A DNA stretch of 64,000 nucleotides from Chersky-267 sp034666965 (GTDB lineage Bacteria > Chloroflexota > Limnocylindria > Limnocylindrales > CSP1-4), in contig JAXDKT010000161.1 in the NCBI GenBank assembly GCA_034666965.1, positions 1-64,000 on the forward strand. Direction: 5' to 3'. The notes under the pieces were generated by a model, which did not search any database, was not told the DNA's origin, and saw only the letters and a program-made list of their open reading frames with translations. The position numbers were made by a program, and so were the translations under genes. Of the stretch, positions 25,141-34,438 are shown piece by piece (within the stretch, counting starts at the first letter, position 1; the number at the start of each line of letters is the position of its first letter).

Positions 25141-26118
25141 GTGACCGCGGCGGATAGCGCCATCCGGGTCGCCGTGCGGACGGCGGGGGGCCTGGTCGAG
25201 TCGACCGGGCTCGAGGCGGTCCCCAAGGTCCCGCTGCCGAAGGGCACGACGGCCTGGATCGACGTCAGCGAGCCGTCAGCCGATCAGGTCGCCGCGATCA
25301 CGGGGCTGCTCGGGCTTCACGAGCTCATCGCCGAGGACATCCTCGAGGGCAACCAGCGGGCCAAGATCGAGGTCACCGCCGATCGCATTCACATCGTCAT
25401 GTTCGCCCTGACCTACGGCGATCCGATCCAGCCGAGCGAGATCGACATGGTCCTCGGCGACGGCTTCCTGCTGACCGTCCACGGGGCCGCATGGGATCCT
25501 CGATCGACCCACCACCTTCGCGGCGACGGCCTTGCCAACGTGATGGCGCGGGGCCCCGACCATCTCCTGTGGGCGATCTGCGACGACCTCGTCGACGGCT
25601 ACTTCCCGCTGATGGACAAGCTCGGGGACGAGATCGACCTGCTCCAGGACGCGGTCATCGCCAATGCCTCGCCGCAGACCCTCGAGCGGCTGTTCGAGCT
25701 CAAGCGCGAACTGGTCGCGATCCGCCGCGCCGCCGCGCCCGTGCGCGAGATCTTCAACCAGCTGACCAACCGCGATCTGGCCCTGGTCGACACCGAGGAG
25801 ATCATCTACTTCCGGGACGTCTACGACCATCTCATCCGCCTGACCGACGAGCTGGACACGTACCGGGAGTTGGTCAGCGGCACCCTCGACGTGTACCTCT
25901 CGACGGTCAACAACAACCTGTCGCTGATCATGAAGCGGCTGACCGGTGTGACCGTGGTCCTGACCGGGATCGCCGCGATCGCCGGCATCTTCGGGATGAG
26001 CGAAGCCGGCGCCGCGTTCACTGGCGCCGAGGCGCTCGGATTCTGGGTCATCACCGCGGTGACAATCGGCCTGGCCTTCCTGATGGCCTTCGTCCTGCGC
26101 CGGATCGGCTGGATCTAG
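25141..26118 (+). CDS. corA: CorA-family divalent cation transporter (variant GMS motif)
   Basis: About 325 residues. It shows the CorA plan: an N-terminal cytoplasmic domain (TTAWIDVSEPSADQV, LGLHELIAEDILEGNQRAKI), a long coiled helix (DEIDLLQDAVIANASPQTLE) and two C-terminal membrane helices. The pore motif normally read as GMN is GMS here (nt 25993-26001), and the following MPEL-type loop is replaced. CorA proteins carry Mg2+ or other divalent ions; the altered selectivity filter makes the ion uncertain. The start may be GTG 25141 (16 nt after the MFS gene) or ATG 25087 (overlapping it). Confidence 0.85.
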   Translation: MTAADSAIRVAVRTAGGLVESTGLEAVPKVPLPKGTTAWIDVSEPSADQVAAITGLLGLHELIAEDILEGNQRAKIEVTADRIHIVMFALTYGDPIQPSEIDMVLGDGFLLTVHGAAWDPRSTHHLRGDGLANVMARGPDHLLWAICDDLVDGYFPLMDKLGDEIDLLQDAVIANASPQTLERLFELKRELVAIRRAAAPVREIFNQLTNRDLALVDTEEIIYFRDVYDHLIRLTDELDTYRELVSGTLDVYLSTVNNNLSLIMKRLTGVTVVLTGIAAIAGIFGMSEAGAAFTGAEALGFWVITAVTIGLAFLMAFVLRRIGWI

Positions 26119-26160
26119 CCCGACCCTTCCGGGCTCAGCCGGGCGGATCGCCGGCGGCGG

Positions 26161-26868
26161 TCAATGGCAGGAGACGGGGCTCGCCTTGGGGTGGGCCGCC
26201 TTGTGGCTGGTCGGCCCGTGGCTGAGCGGCAGGGCCACGACCTGGGTCTTCTCCAGGGTGCCGACCGGCCCCTCGGAGGTCTGTAGCCAGAGCGACTCGC
26301 GCGTCTCGGCAAAGGCGCCGTCGAAGGTCGTGACGTGGCGGCGCACCTCGACGACCTCGTACAGGTAGAGCTGGTCGTCGGCGGTGTAGACCTGGATGAT
26401 CATGCCCACCATCCGCCGGCCGTTGTTGACCTTGGAGGCCTCGAGGATCGGCAGGAACATCCCCGTCCTGGCGTGGGCGTACAGGTAGGTCGGCCCGGCC
26501 TGCCCGGGCTGGTGGAAGAGCTGGTGGTACATGGCCACGTTGCACGGCGGGAACGTGTCCGCGCCGCCCGGCTGGCGGATGACCGGCAGGTCGATGCCGA
26601 GGGCCGGGACGACCACCCGCGTGGCGACGGCCGGGCTGGCTGGCGAGCCGCTCGAGCTGGCGCTCGGGCTGGCCAGTGGCGGGAAGGACAGCAGCGCGCT
26701 GGGCTCCGGGCTGTCCGAGGGCTCGATCGCGACGGGATCCGAGGCCGTCGCGACGGCGTCCGCGGGGATCGTGTAGGTCAGTAGTCCAGCCGCGATGAGT
26801 GACACGCCGACGGCCGCCAGCAATGCGGGGAGGAGGCGGTCCCGGACATGATCGACGGCGGTGCGCAT
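26161..26868 (-). CDS. Sortase-family protein lacking the catalytic cysteine
   Basis: 235 residues: an N-terminal membrane anchor (LLPALLAAVGVSLIAAGLLT), a Ser/Pro-rich stalk (about 42-80), and a sortase-like barrel with LGIDLPVIRQPGG, PTYLYAHARTGMFLPIL (catalytic-type His132) and YLYEVVEVR. The position of the catalytic cysteine (TLxTC) reads LWLQTSEGP, with Ser198, and the catalytic arginine position reads EKTQVVA. Cysteines exist only at 109 and 234. Active sortases join proteins to the cell wall or to each other; this one may be inactive, use another nucleophile or serve as scaffold. The ATG has a TAGCAT -10-like element 9 nt upstream. Confidence 0.75.
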   Translation of the reverse strand: MRTAVDHVRDRLLPALLAAVGVSLIAAGLLTYTIPADAVATASDPVAIEPSDSPEPSALLSFPPLASPSASSSGSPASPAVATRVVVPALGIDLPVIRQPGGADTFPPCNVAMYHQLFHQPGQAGPTYLYAHARTGMFLPILEASKVNNGRRMVGMIIQVYTADDQLYLYEVVEVRRHVTTFDGAFAETRESLWLQTSEGPVGTLEKTQVVALPLSHGPTSHKAAHPKASPVSCH

Positions 26869-26924
26869 GGGGGCGCCATGCTAGCCGGTCAAGGGTGCCC
26901 CCGCCCCCGGGAGCTTCGTACTGG

Positions 26925-26930
26925 TACCCT
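26925..26930 (+). promoter_or_regulatory. -10 element for a probably leaderless tlpA mRNA
   Basis: TACCCT ends exactly 6 nt before the ATG at 26937, the same spacing as at 23409 and 45982. No Shine-Dalgarno sequence. Confidence 0.5.
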
Positions 26931-26936
26931 CCCGCC

Positions 26937-27602
26937 ATGTCGCCACGCGTCGCCGTCCTGCTCGGGTTGCTCGGCGGTGTCGCGGCGGCGGCACTGGTCC
27001 TGGGTGCCATCTTCGCCCTCGCGCCCGAGCCGGCCCGCCCGAGCTCGACAGCAGTCGCCAGCCAGTCGCCCTCGCCCGAGCCCTTGGCCTCCCCGGCGCC
27101 TCCGTCGCCGTCGCCCTCGCCCGAGCTCTCGCCCTCGCCCGTGCCGTCCGGGCCCGCCGCGGCGTTTGGCGTCGGTCTGCCGGCGCCGGACCTGCGGGTA
27201 ACCCGGGTCGGTGGCGGGACGATCGATCTCGCTGAGCTCCGCGGCAAGCCGGTCTGGGTCAACTTCATGCAGACGACCTGTCCGCCGTGCATCGACGAGT
27301 TCCCGCTGATGAACGGCTTCGCCGAGCGCTACGCCAGCACCGGGCTGATCGTCGTCGCGGTCGACGTCAAGGAAGACGAATCGGTGGTCCTGGCGTTTGC
27401 GGAAGGGCTGAACGCGACCTTCCCGGTGGGGCTCGACGGCGATGGCACGGCCCAGCGAGCGTGGGGCGCGATCGCCCTGCCAGTCCACTTCTGGGTCGAT
27501 GCCGGCGGGGTCGTCCGGTCGGGCGCCCTGGGCGGAATCGGCCCCGATCTGATGGCCAGCAGCCTCCAGAAGATTCTGCCCGGGACCACCGTCAGGCCGT
27601 GA
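26937..27602 (+). CDS. TlpA/ResA-like membrane-anchored thioredoxin
   Basis: 221 residues. A signal anchor (VAVLLGLLGGVAAAALVLGAI) is followed by a long Pro/Ser-rich linker (about 35-80) and a thioredoxin fold with GKPVWVNFMQTTCPPCIDEF; the redox pair is Cys115 and Cys118 (CPPC). The late cis-proline region reads GAIALPVHFWVD. Such proteins act outside the membrane, reducing disulfides, for example during cytochrome c maturation, but the target here is unknown. It is divergent from the sortase-like gene and overlaps otsB by 4 nt. Confidence 0.88.
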   Translation: MSPRVAVLLGLLGGVAAAALVLGAIFALAPEPARPSSTAVASQSPSPEPLASPAPPSPSPSPELSPSPVPSGPAAAFGVGLPAPDLRVTRVGGGTIDLAELRGKPVWVNFMQTTCPPCIDEFPLMNGFAERYASTGLIVVAVDVKEDESVVLAFAEGLNATFPVGLDGDGTAQRAWGAIALPVHFWVDAGGVVRSGALGGIGPDLMASSLQKILPGTTVRP

Positions 27603-28543
27603 CCCTCCGGCCGGACCGGCCGCCGTCCCAGCTGCCGGCCATCGACGGGTGGCCCTTGGTCCGGCGCCGGCTGGTCGAGCTGGCGGCGGTCCCCGGACGG
27701 CTGCTCGTCGTGACCGACTTCGATGGGACGCTCGCGCCCATCGCCCTCGACCCGATGGCGGTCCGGATCGAGCCGCGCGGTCGGTTGGCCCTCCGTCATC
27801 TGGCCAGCCTCGCCGCGACGCAACCGGAGCGACTCAAGGTGGTCGTGCTCAGCGGCCGGACCGCGCACGACGTGGCGACGCGGGTCCGCGTGGGCGGGGT
27901 CGAATACCACGGGGATCATGGCATCCAGGCCGGCTACCTGCCCCGCGGGGTACCGGCCGAGCGGCTGGTGGCGAGCTCGGATCCGGCGCTCGCTCGACTG
28001 GTCGACGACGCCCGAGCGCTCGGCGTCGCGGTGGCGACCGCGCTCGGTCGGCCCGACTGGCTGTTCGTCGAGGACAAGGGCCCATCGGTCGCGTTCCACT
28101 TCCGGGCGGCCCGGGACCCGGCCGTCGCGGGGGGCCTGGTCGAGTCAGCGGTCGAGGCCGCCCTGGCCCGCCAGAAGGACCGCGATGGACAGTCGGTCTT
28201 TGCCCGGTTCGATGGCCGGCGGATCGTCGAGCTCCGTCCGGAGGGCGCGGGTGGCAAGGGCGCCACCCTGAGCCGCCTCCTCGCCGTGGGCGAATTCGAC
28301 GCGGCCATCGTCCTGGGCGACGACCGCAGCGATGCCGAGGCGTTCGCCGTGCTCGCCGCCGCGCGCGCCGAGGGCCGCCTGGCGGCGAGCCTGGCGCTGG
28401 CGGTCCATGGCGCCGCCGAGACGCCGGCCGAGGTGGTGGCCGCCGCCGATCTGATGGTCGACGGGCCGCGTCAGGCGTCGCGTGCGCTGGCGACGCTGGC
28501 CCGGGCCATCGACGGCCCGTCACGGGCCAGGAGCCGGGACTAG
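27599..28543 (+). CDS. otsB: Trehalose-6-phosphate phosphatase
   Basis: 314 residues. It is a HAD hydrolase with motif I VVTDFDGTLAPIA, motif II VVVLSGRTAHDVATRV, the OtsB cap pattern (EYHGDHGIQAGYLPRG), and motif IV VLGDDRSDAEAF with the expected lysine in RPEGAGGKGATL. It removes phosphate from trehalose 6-phosphate, the last step of the OtsA-OtsB pathway; otsA is not in the window. The GTG overlaps the tlpA stop (GTGA). The TAG stop overlaps the nuoN stop on the other strand within CTAG. Confidence 0.9.
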   Translation: MTLRPDRPPSQLPAIDGWPLVRRRLVELAAVPGRLLVVTDFDGTLAPIALDPMAVRIEPRGRLALRHLASLAATQPERLKVVVLSGRTAHDVATRVRVGGVEYHGDHGIQAGYLPRGVPAERLVASSDPALARLVDDARALGVAVATALGRPDWLFVEDKGPSVAFHFRAARDPAVAGGLVESAVEAALARQKDRDGQSVFARFDGRRIVELRPEGAGGKGATLSRLLAVGEFDAAIVLGDDRSDAEAFAVLAAARAEGRLAASLALAVHGAAETPAEVVAAADLMVDGPRQASRALATLARAIDGPSRARSRD

Positions 28544-30009
28544 GAGACGAGTGCCCTGGCGGCGTCCTCGACCACGCGCACGAGGGGGCCGGGGTAGAGC
28601 CCCAGCAGGACGGTCAGGATCGCGGTCCCGGCCAGGCCCAGTCGGAGCAGGCCGCTCTTCTCGACCGCGGGCACGTCCTTGCCCTCGCGCATGTACATGT
28701 AGACCACGACGCGCAGGTAGTAGAACGCAGCGACCGCGGCGTTGAGCACCAAGATGACCGCCAGGATCCCGGCCGGGCCGCCAGCCTCGACGGCGGCCAG
28801 GACCACGTAGGCCTTGGCCAGGAACCCGGCCGTCGGCGGGATGCCCGTCAGCGACAGCAGGAAGAGGGTCATCAGGAGCGCCAGGGCCGGCTCGCGCCGG
28901 CCCAGACCCGCGAACGTCTCGATCGCGCTCGACACGCCCCGCCGGCGCTGGAGCGCGGCGACCACGGCGAACGCGCCCAGGTTCATGAAGCTGTAGGCGG
29001 CGCCGTAGTAGAGCAGGCCCTCGAGCCCGGCAATGCTCGAGTGGGGGCTGGCCCAGGCGGCCAGTCCCACGAGCATGTAGCCGGTATGCGCGATCGACGA
29101 GTAGGCCAGCATGCGCTTGACGTTGTCCTGGCTGATCGCGACGAGGTTGCCGAGCGTCATGGTGACCGTGGCCAGGACCACGATGACCATCAGCCAGTCC
29201 TCGCGAAGCGGCCCCAGGGCGCCAACGAACAGGCGCAGGATGAGCGCAAACGCACCGATCTTGGGCCCGACCGACAGATAGCCGGTCACCGGGGTGGGCG
29301 AGCCCTGGTACGCGTCCGGGGTCCAGTAATGGAACGGCACGGCGGCGATCTTGAAGGCCACGCCGGTTGTCAGGAAGGCCAGGCCCATGGCCAGCCCCGC
29401 CGACAGCGGGGCGGTTCCGGCCACGATCTTGCCCAGCTCGGTCGCCACGACGTCAACCCGGGTCGAGCCGGTCAGGCCCCATATGAAGGCGAGGCCGAAC
29501 AGGAAGATGGCTGAGCTGAACGAGCCCAACAGGAAGTACTTGATGGCACCCTCGGTCGACAACGCGTCGCGCTTGGCGAAGCCGGCCAGCAGATAGCCCG
29601 GCAGGACCATCAGCTCGAGACCCAGGAACAGCACCAGGAGGTCAGCCGCGGCCGAGATGAGGAGGGCCCCGCTCATGGCGAAGATGAGCACCGCCGCGAA
29701 CTCGGCCAGGGGCAGGTCGCGCGCCGCGAGATAGTCCTTGGCGAAGACGATCGTCAACGCGACGACGGCCACGAAGAGCAGATCCAGGAATGTGGTCAGG
29801 GCGTCGAGCCGATAGGACCCTCCGAATGCCTCGCCCGGGGTCGCTCCGGTGATCAGGGTCACGATCGCCACCCCGGCCAGCCCGGCGAGGCTGATCGCAA
29901 GCGTCGCCCGGCGCGACCCCGGCACGATCAGGTCGACCACGATCAGCGCACCGGCGACGAGGACCGCCGCTACGAACGGCGCGATCGTGGTCAGGTCCTG
30001 GACGGTCAT
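28540..30009 (-). CDS. nuoN: NADH-quinone oxidoreductase subunit N
   Basis: 489 residues, about 14 membrane helices, one of the three antiporter-like proton-pumping subunits of complex I. The signature region reads HYWTPDAYQGSPTPVT, with the buried-lysine helix nearby and YSSIAHTGYMLVGLA, as in NuoN. It is the last gene of the nuo operon, 15 nt after nuoM, and converges on otsB. Confidence 0.95.
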   Translation of the reverse strand: MTVQDLTTIAPFVAAVLVAGALIVVDLIVPGSRRATLAISLAGLAGVAIVTLITGATPGEAFGGSYRLDALTTFLDLLFVAVVALTIVFAKDYLAARDLPLAEFAAVLIFAMSGALLISAAADLLVLFLGLELMVLPGYLLAGFAKRDALSTEGAIKYFLLGSFSSAIFLFGLAFIWGLTGSTRVDVVATELGKIVAGTAPLSAGLAMGLAFLTTGVAFKIAAVPFHYWTPDAYQGSPTPVTGYLSVGPKIGAFALILRLFVGALGPLREDWLMVIVVLATVTMTLGNLVAISQDNVKRMLAYSSIAHTGYMLVGLAAWASPHSSIAGLEGLLYYGAAYSFMNLGAFAVVAALQRRRGVSSAIETFAGLGRREPALALLMTLFLLSLTGIPPTAGFLAKAYVVLAAVEAGGPAGILAVILVLNAAVAAFYYLRVVVYMYMREGKDVPAVEKSGLLRLGLAGTAILTVLLGLYPGPLVRVVEDAARALVS

Positions 30010-30024
30010 GGTCGGTGGGCTCCC

Positions 30025-31581
30025 TTACCGGACCAGCACGTGGAATGCGGCCACGGTGCCGCCCTGGACGCTCTCGAGGACGGTCGTCACCGACGTCTGG
30101 ACCAGGTTCAGGATGAGACCGGGGAACAGTCCGAAGACGACGATCAGGGCCCCCAGCGGGGCGAGGGTGAGCAGCTCGACCGGACGGATGTCGGTCAGGT
30201 GGCCGCCCAGCCCCGTCAGGAACTCCGACAGCTCGCCGGTGAACAGCCGCTGGAACATCCACAGCAGGTACGCGGCGGCCAGGATCATGCACGAGGTCGC
30301 GACCGCGGCCACGTAGGGGTTGGCCGTGAAGGCGCCGACCAGGACGAGGAACTCGCCGACGAAGCCGGACAGGCCGGGCAGGCCCACGCTCGCGAACACG
30401 AAGAAGCCGAACGCCGCGGCATAGACCGGGGTCCGGCCCGCCAGGCCGCCGAGCTTGGCGATCGTCCGGTCGTGGGTTCGCTCGTAGATCACCCCGACCA
30501 GCAGGAACAGGGCCCCGGTGATCAGTCCGTGGTTGACCATCTGCAGGATCGCGCCCTGCATGCCCTGCTCCTGAAACACGAAGATCCCCAGGGTCACGAA
30601 GCCCATGTGGCTGACCGACGAATAGGCGATGAGCTTCTTGAGGTCCGGCTGGACCAGGGCCACGATCGCGCCGTAGATGATCGCGATGAGGCTGAGCACG
30701 ATGATCCACGGCGCAAAGGTCCGGGCCGCATCCGGGAACAGCGGCAGCGCGAACCGGATGAAGCCGTAGGCGCCGAGCTTGAGCATGATCGCGGCGAGGA
30801 TCACCGAGCCCGCCGTGGGAGCCTCGACGTGGGCATCCGGCAGCCAGGTGTGGAACGGGAACATCGGGACCTTGATGGCGAAGGCCAGGAAGAAGGCCAG
30901 GAAGGCGAACAGCTGGAGGCCGTTGGCGAAGCCGACGGTCCCGGCGAACGTCCGCAGCGACTCGAAGTCAAAGGCATTGGTCCACGAGCCAGTCGCGGCC
31001 TGGTAGGTGTAGGCGGTGGCCAGGATGGCGACCAGCATCAGGAGCGAGCCGACCAGCGTGTAGAGCACGAACTTGATGGTCGCGTAGATCCGGTTCGATC
31101 CGCCCCAGATCCCGATGATCAGGTACATCGGGACGAGGACGACCTCCCAGAACACGTAGAACAGGAACAGATCGAGGGCCACGAACACGCCGATCAGCCC
31201 GACCTCGAGGATGAGGAACGAGATCATGTATTCCTTGAGGCGCTCCTTGATCGGGCCGAACGAAGCCAGGATGCTGATCCACGACAGGGTCGTGGTCAGG
31301 ACCACCAGGACCGCGCCCAGCCCGTCGACCCCGACCTTGTACTGGACTCCGAAGACGGGGATCCAGTCAACCCGCTCGACATACGAGAAGCCGCTCGCCA
31401 GGGGGTCGAACCCGATCAGCATCAGCAGCGACAGCCCGAACGACACGAAGGCCGCGCCCAGGGCGGTCCAGCGCACGGCGCGTTCGTTGCCCTTGGGGAT
31501 GAACGCGATGATCAGCGCCCCCACGAGGGGGACGAACGTGACCAGGCTGAGCAGCGGCAGGCTCGACCCCTCGACGATCAT
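30025..31581 (-). CDS. nuoM: NADH-quinone oxidoreductase subunit M
   Basis: 518 residues with about 14 membrane helices. NuoM is an antiporter-like proton channel of complex I. It has HTWLPDAHVEAPTAGSVILA and YSSVSHMGFVTLGIF, the NuoM form of the conserved family motifs. The frame is open beyond the start, but the conserved N-terminal helix (LLSLVTFVPLVGALIIAFIP) follows the ATG at 31581, which overlaps the nuoL stop by 4 nt. Confidence 0.96.
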   Translation of the reverse strand: MIVEGSSLPLLSLVTFVPLVGALIIAFIPKGNERAVRWTALGAAFVSFGLSLLMLIGFDPLASGFSYVERVDWIPVFGVQYKVGVDGLGAVLVVLTTTLSWISILASFGPIKERLKEYMISFLILEVGLIGVFVALDLFLFYVFWEVVLVPMYLIIGIWGGSNRIYATIKFVLYTLVGSLLMLVAILATAYTYQAATGSWTNAFDFESLRTFAGTVGFANGLQLFAFLAFFLAFAIKVPMFPFHTWLPDAHVEAPTAGSVILAAIMLKLGAYGFIRFALPLFPDAARTFAPWIIVLSLIAIIYGAIVALVQPDLKKLIAYSSVSHMGFVTLGIFVFQEQGMQGAILQMVNHGLITGALFLLVGVIYERTHDRTIAKLGGLAGRTPVYAAAFGFFVFASVGLPGLSGFVGEFLVLVGAFTANPYVAAVATSCMILAAAYLLWMFQRLFTGELSEFLTGLGGHLTDIRPVELLTLAPLGALIVVFGLFPGLILNLVQTSVTTVLESVQGGTVAAFHVLVR

Positions 31582-33557
31582 CGGCCGCTCACGATCACGA
31601 GGTACGAGCCGGCCATCACGATGAGCCCGATGGCGATCCCCAGGGCGTAGTTCTGGACCCGTCCCGTCTGGACCCGGCGCAGACCCGTGCCGAGCCCGCG
31701 GGCGAGCGCCCCCAGCCCGTTGACGGTGCCGTCCACGATCGTTCGGTCGAACCACCAGCAGGCCGTCGCGATCCGCCCGCCGACCCGGATGAAGAGCAGG
31801 TCGTTGAGCTCGTCGAACCACCACTTGTTGAGGGACGCGCGGTACAGGAAGCGGGTCGCGGCGTTCGCCTCGGCGATGGCGGTGACCTGCTCCGGACGCG
31901 GCGCCCGACGCAGGCCGAGCAGCTCGACTCCGAAGAAGTGCCAGGCGACCAGGATGCCGACGGTGGCGATGCCGACGCTGGCCAGGATCAGCGCCCCGTC
32001 GATCCCGAACAGGCTGAACGCCGCCTCCGGATGGCCCGAGGCCGCGAGCGTCTCGGCAAAGACCGGCTCGAGCCAGGTGTGGATGAGGCTGTTCCCGAAG
32101 GGCAGACCCAGGACCAAGCCCAGGAAGATCGTGGGGATGGCCAGGATCACCAGGGGCACCGTCATCGACGGCGGCGACTCGTGGACCAGGGGCTCGATCT
32201 CGGGCGCGACATGGCTCGGGCCCCAGAAGGTCATGCCCATCAGCCGGAACATGTAGAAGGCGGTCATCCCGGCGACCACGAAACCGATCGCCCACACGAC
32301 CAGGAAGCCGTTCTTGAACGCCTCGGCCAGGATCTCGTCCTTGCTGAAGAAGCCCGCCAGGGGTGGGATGCCCGCGATCGCCAGCGAGCCGATGAGCGTC
32401 GTCCAGTACGTGATCGGGATCCTTCGCCACAGGCCGCCCATCCGGCGCATGTCCTGCTCTTCGTGGACGGCGTGGATGACCGAGCCCGAATCGAGGAAGA
32501 GGAGGCCCTTGAAGAAGCCATGGGCCATCAGGTGGAAGATTGCGGCGGTCCACGCCCCGACTCCCAGCGCCGCGAACATGTAGCCGAGCTGGGACAGGGT
32601 CGAGTAGGCCAGCACGCGCTTGATGTCGGTCTGGGTGAAGGCGATCGAGGCGGCCAGGATCGCGGTGAAGATGCCGATCGCGGCGACCACGACCATCGCG
32701 CTCTGGGCGTGGCCGAAGATCGGGTTGGCCCGAGCCACCAGGTAGACCCCGGCGTTGACCATCGTCGCGGCGTGGATCAGGGCCGAGACCGGGGTGGGCC
32801 CCTCCATCGCGTCGGGCAGCCAGACGTGGAGCGGGAACTGGGCGCTCTTGCCGGCCGCCCCGCAGAACACCAGCAGGGCGATGGCCGTGATCGTGGGCTG
32901 GTCGAGCTCGCCGATCCGGGCCAGGACCTCCTGGACATTGAGCGTCCCGAGGCTGACGAAGATGAGCATGATCCCGAGGGCGAAGCCGACGTCACCCACC
33001 CGGTTGACGATGAATGCCTTCTTGCTGGCCAGCGCGGCGCTGCGTTTGCGGTACCAGAAGCCGATGAGCAGGTAGCTCGACAGACCGACCAGCTCCCAGG
33101 CCACGAAGATCACCAGGAAGTTGTCGGCAAGGACGAGCAGGAGCATCGAGAACATGAACAGGTTGAGGTAGGCAAAGAAGCGCCACGTGCCCGGGTCGTG
33201 GCTCATGTACCCGATCGAATAGATGTGGACGAGCATCCCGATCGTGGTCACCACGATGAGCAGGCAAGCCGTCAGCGCGTCGACGTGGAAGCCGGCCTCC
33301 ACCACGAACTTGCCGGCCGGGATCCACTGCCACAGGCCGATCGAGTGGCCGTGCTCCCCGAACGGCTCGGCCCGGCCAAGGGCCGCGGCCGCGACGACCA
33401 TCGCGGCCACCCAGCTGACGACCACGGCGCCGATCGGCAGCGCGCTCGCAGCATTGCGGCCGGAGCGGGCCTGCAGCCGCCGCCCGAACAGGGCGGTGAA
33501 GGCGAAACCGGCGAGGGGCAGCGTCGGAACGATCAGGATGAGGAGGTCGTAGGGCAT
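31578..33557 (-). CDS. nuoL: NADH-quinone oxidoreductase subunit L
   Basis: 659 residues. This is the distal antiporter-like subunit, with LPDAMEGPTPVSALIHAAT and YSTLSQLGYMFAALG. After the core of about 14 helices the chain continues through the long lateral helix (region around FLYRASLNKWWFDELNDLLF) and a last membrane helix that clamps the arm of complex I. It starts with ATG 3 nt after nuoK and overlaps nuoM by 4 nt. Confidence 0.96.
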   Translation of the reverse strand: MPYDLLILIVPTLPLAGFAFTALFGRRLQARSGRNAASALPIGAVVVSWVAAMVVAAAALGRAEPFGEHGHSIGLWQWIPAGKFVVEAGFHVDALTACLLIVVTTIGMLVHIYSIGYMSHDPGTWRFFAYLNLFMFSMLLLVLADNFLVIFVAWELVGLSSYLLIGFWYRKRSAALASKKAFIVNRVGDVGFALGIMLIFVSLGTLNVQEVLARIGELDQPTITAIALLVFCGAAGKSAQFPLHVWLPDAMEGPTPVSALIHAATMVNAGVYLVARANPIFGHAQSAMVVVAAIGIFTAILAASIAFTQTDIKRVLAYSTLSQLGYMFAALGVGAWTAAIFHLMAHGFFKGLLFLDSGSVIHAVHEEQDMRRMGGLWRRIPITYWTTLIGSLAIAGIPPLAGFFSKDEILAEAFKNGFLVVWAIGFVVAGMTAFYMFRLMGMTFWGPSHVAPEIEPLVHESPPSMTVPLVILAIPTIFLGLVLGLPFGNSLIHTWLEPVFAETLAASGHPEAAFSLFGIDGALILASVGIATVGILVAWHFFGVELLGLRRAPRPEQVTAIAEANAATRFLYRASLNKWWFDELNDLLFIRVGGRIATACWWFDRTIVDGTVNGLGALARGLGTGLRRVQTGRVQNYALGIAIGLIVMAGSYLVIVSGR

Positions 33558-33560
33558 CGG

Positions 33561-33872
33561 CTACTGCCGCATCGCGTCGTACTCGTCGACCAGCGGCGTC
33601 CGCCGGTTGCGGAAGATGGCGATCACGATGGCCAGCCCGACGGTCGCCTCGCCGGCCGCCACGGCGATCACGATCAGGGCAATGATCGATCCCTGCTCGC
33701 GCAGGAGCGGGTTGAACGCCCCGAAGGCGACGATCGCCAGGTTGACGGCGTTGAGCATCAGCTCGATTGACATGAGCATGCTGATCGCGTTGCGGCGGGC
33801 CAGGAAGCCGAACGTGCCGATGCAGAACAGCAGCGCCGACAGGATCAGGTAGGCGTCCAGCGAGTTGATCAT
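33561..33872 (-). CDS. nuoK: NADH-quinone oxidoreductase subunit K
   Basis: 103 residues and three membrane helices, the usual NuoK size. The conserved glutamates of the proton path are in SIELMLNAVNL and VAAGEATVGLAIV. The ATG at 33872 overlaps nuoJ by 4 nt; the longer upstream frame is antisense-free overlap within nuoJ and is not used. Confidence 0.96.
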   Translation of the reverse strand: MINSLDAYLILSALLFCIGTFGFLARRNAISMLMSIELMLNAVNLAIVAFGAFNPLLREQGSIIALIVIAVAAGEATVGLAIVIAIFRNRRTPLVDEYDAMRQ

Positions 33873-34420
33873 CCGCGGTCGGTCGCTTCCCCCTGGTCGA
33901 GCTCGCGCTTGGCCAGGTAGATGCCACCGATCACGGCGGCCAGGAGCAGGACGCTGACGACCTCGAACGGCAGCACGAAATCCCGGAACAGGATCCGGGC
34001 CAGCTCCGCGGTCCCCACCTGGAGCCGTTCCGCCGCCGCCCCCCAGTCGGTGGCACCGATGACCAGGACCAGGATCAGCGCCAGGATCACGGCCAGGATC
34101 GCCGCCGGGACGGCCTGGGTCTGGAACACCAGCCGGACCGGGGCGGCCTTGGTCTGGGTGAGCATGATCGCGAACAGGACCAGGACGCTGATGGCGCCGA
34201 TGTAGATGAGCACCTGAGCGCCGGCGATGAGCGGCGCGCCGAGGATCACGTAGATCCCGGCCAGCGCCCCGAAGCACACGATCATCGCCAGGCCGCAGCG
34301 GATGATGTCGCGCATCACCACGACCAGCAGGCCCGAGCCCAGGAGCAGCGCGGCGAAGGCCAGGAACAGGAGGTCGTTCCAGCTCAGCCCGATGAACGGG
34401 ATCGTGTCCGGGATCGCCAC
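33869..34420 (-). CDS. nuoJ: NADH-quinone oxidoreductase subunit J
   Basis: 183 residues with five membrane helices. The pi-bulge helix region of NuoJ is recognisable (VILGAPLIAGAQVLIYIGAI), as is the N-terminal CFGALAGIYV. It couples quinone chemistry to the membrane arm. It lies 18 nt after the large NuoG-like fusion gene. Confidence 0.94.
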   Translation of the reverse strand: MAIPDTIPFIGLSWNDLLFLAFAALLLGSGLLVVVMRDIIRCGLAMIVCFGALAGIYVILGAPLIAGAQVLIYIGAISVLVLFAIMLTQTKAAPVRLVFQTQAVPAAILAVILALILVLVIGATDWGAAAERLQVGTAELARILFRDFVLPFEVVSVLLLAAVIGGIYLAKRELDQGEATDRG

Positions 34421-34438
34421 CGCGCCCTCCTTCCTCGG

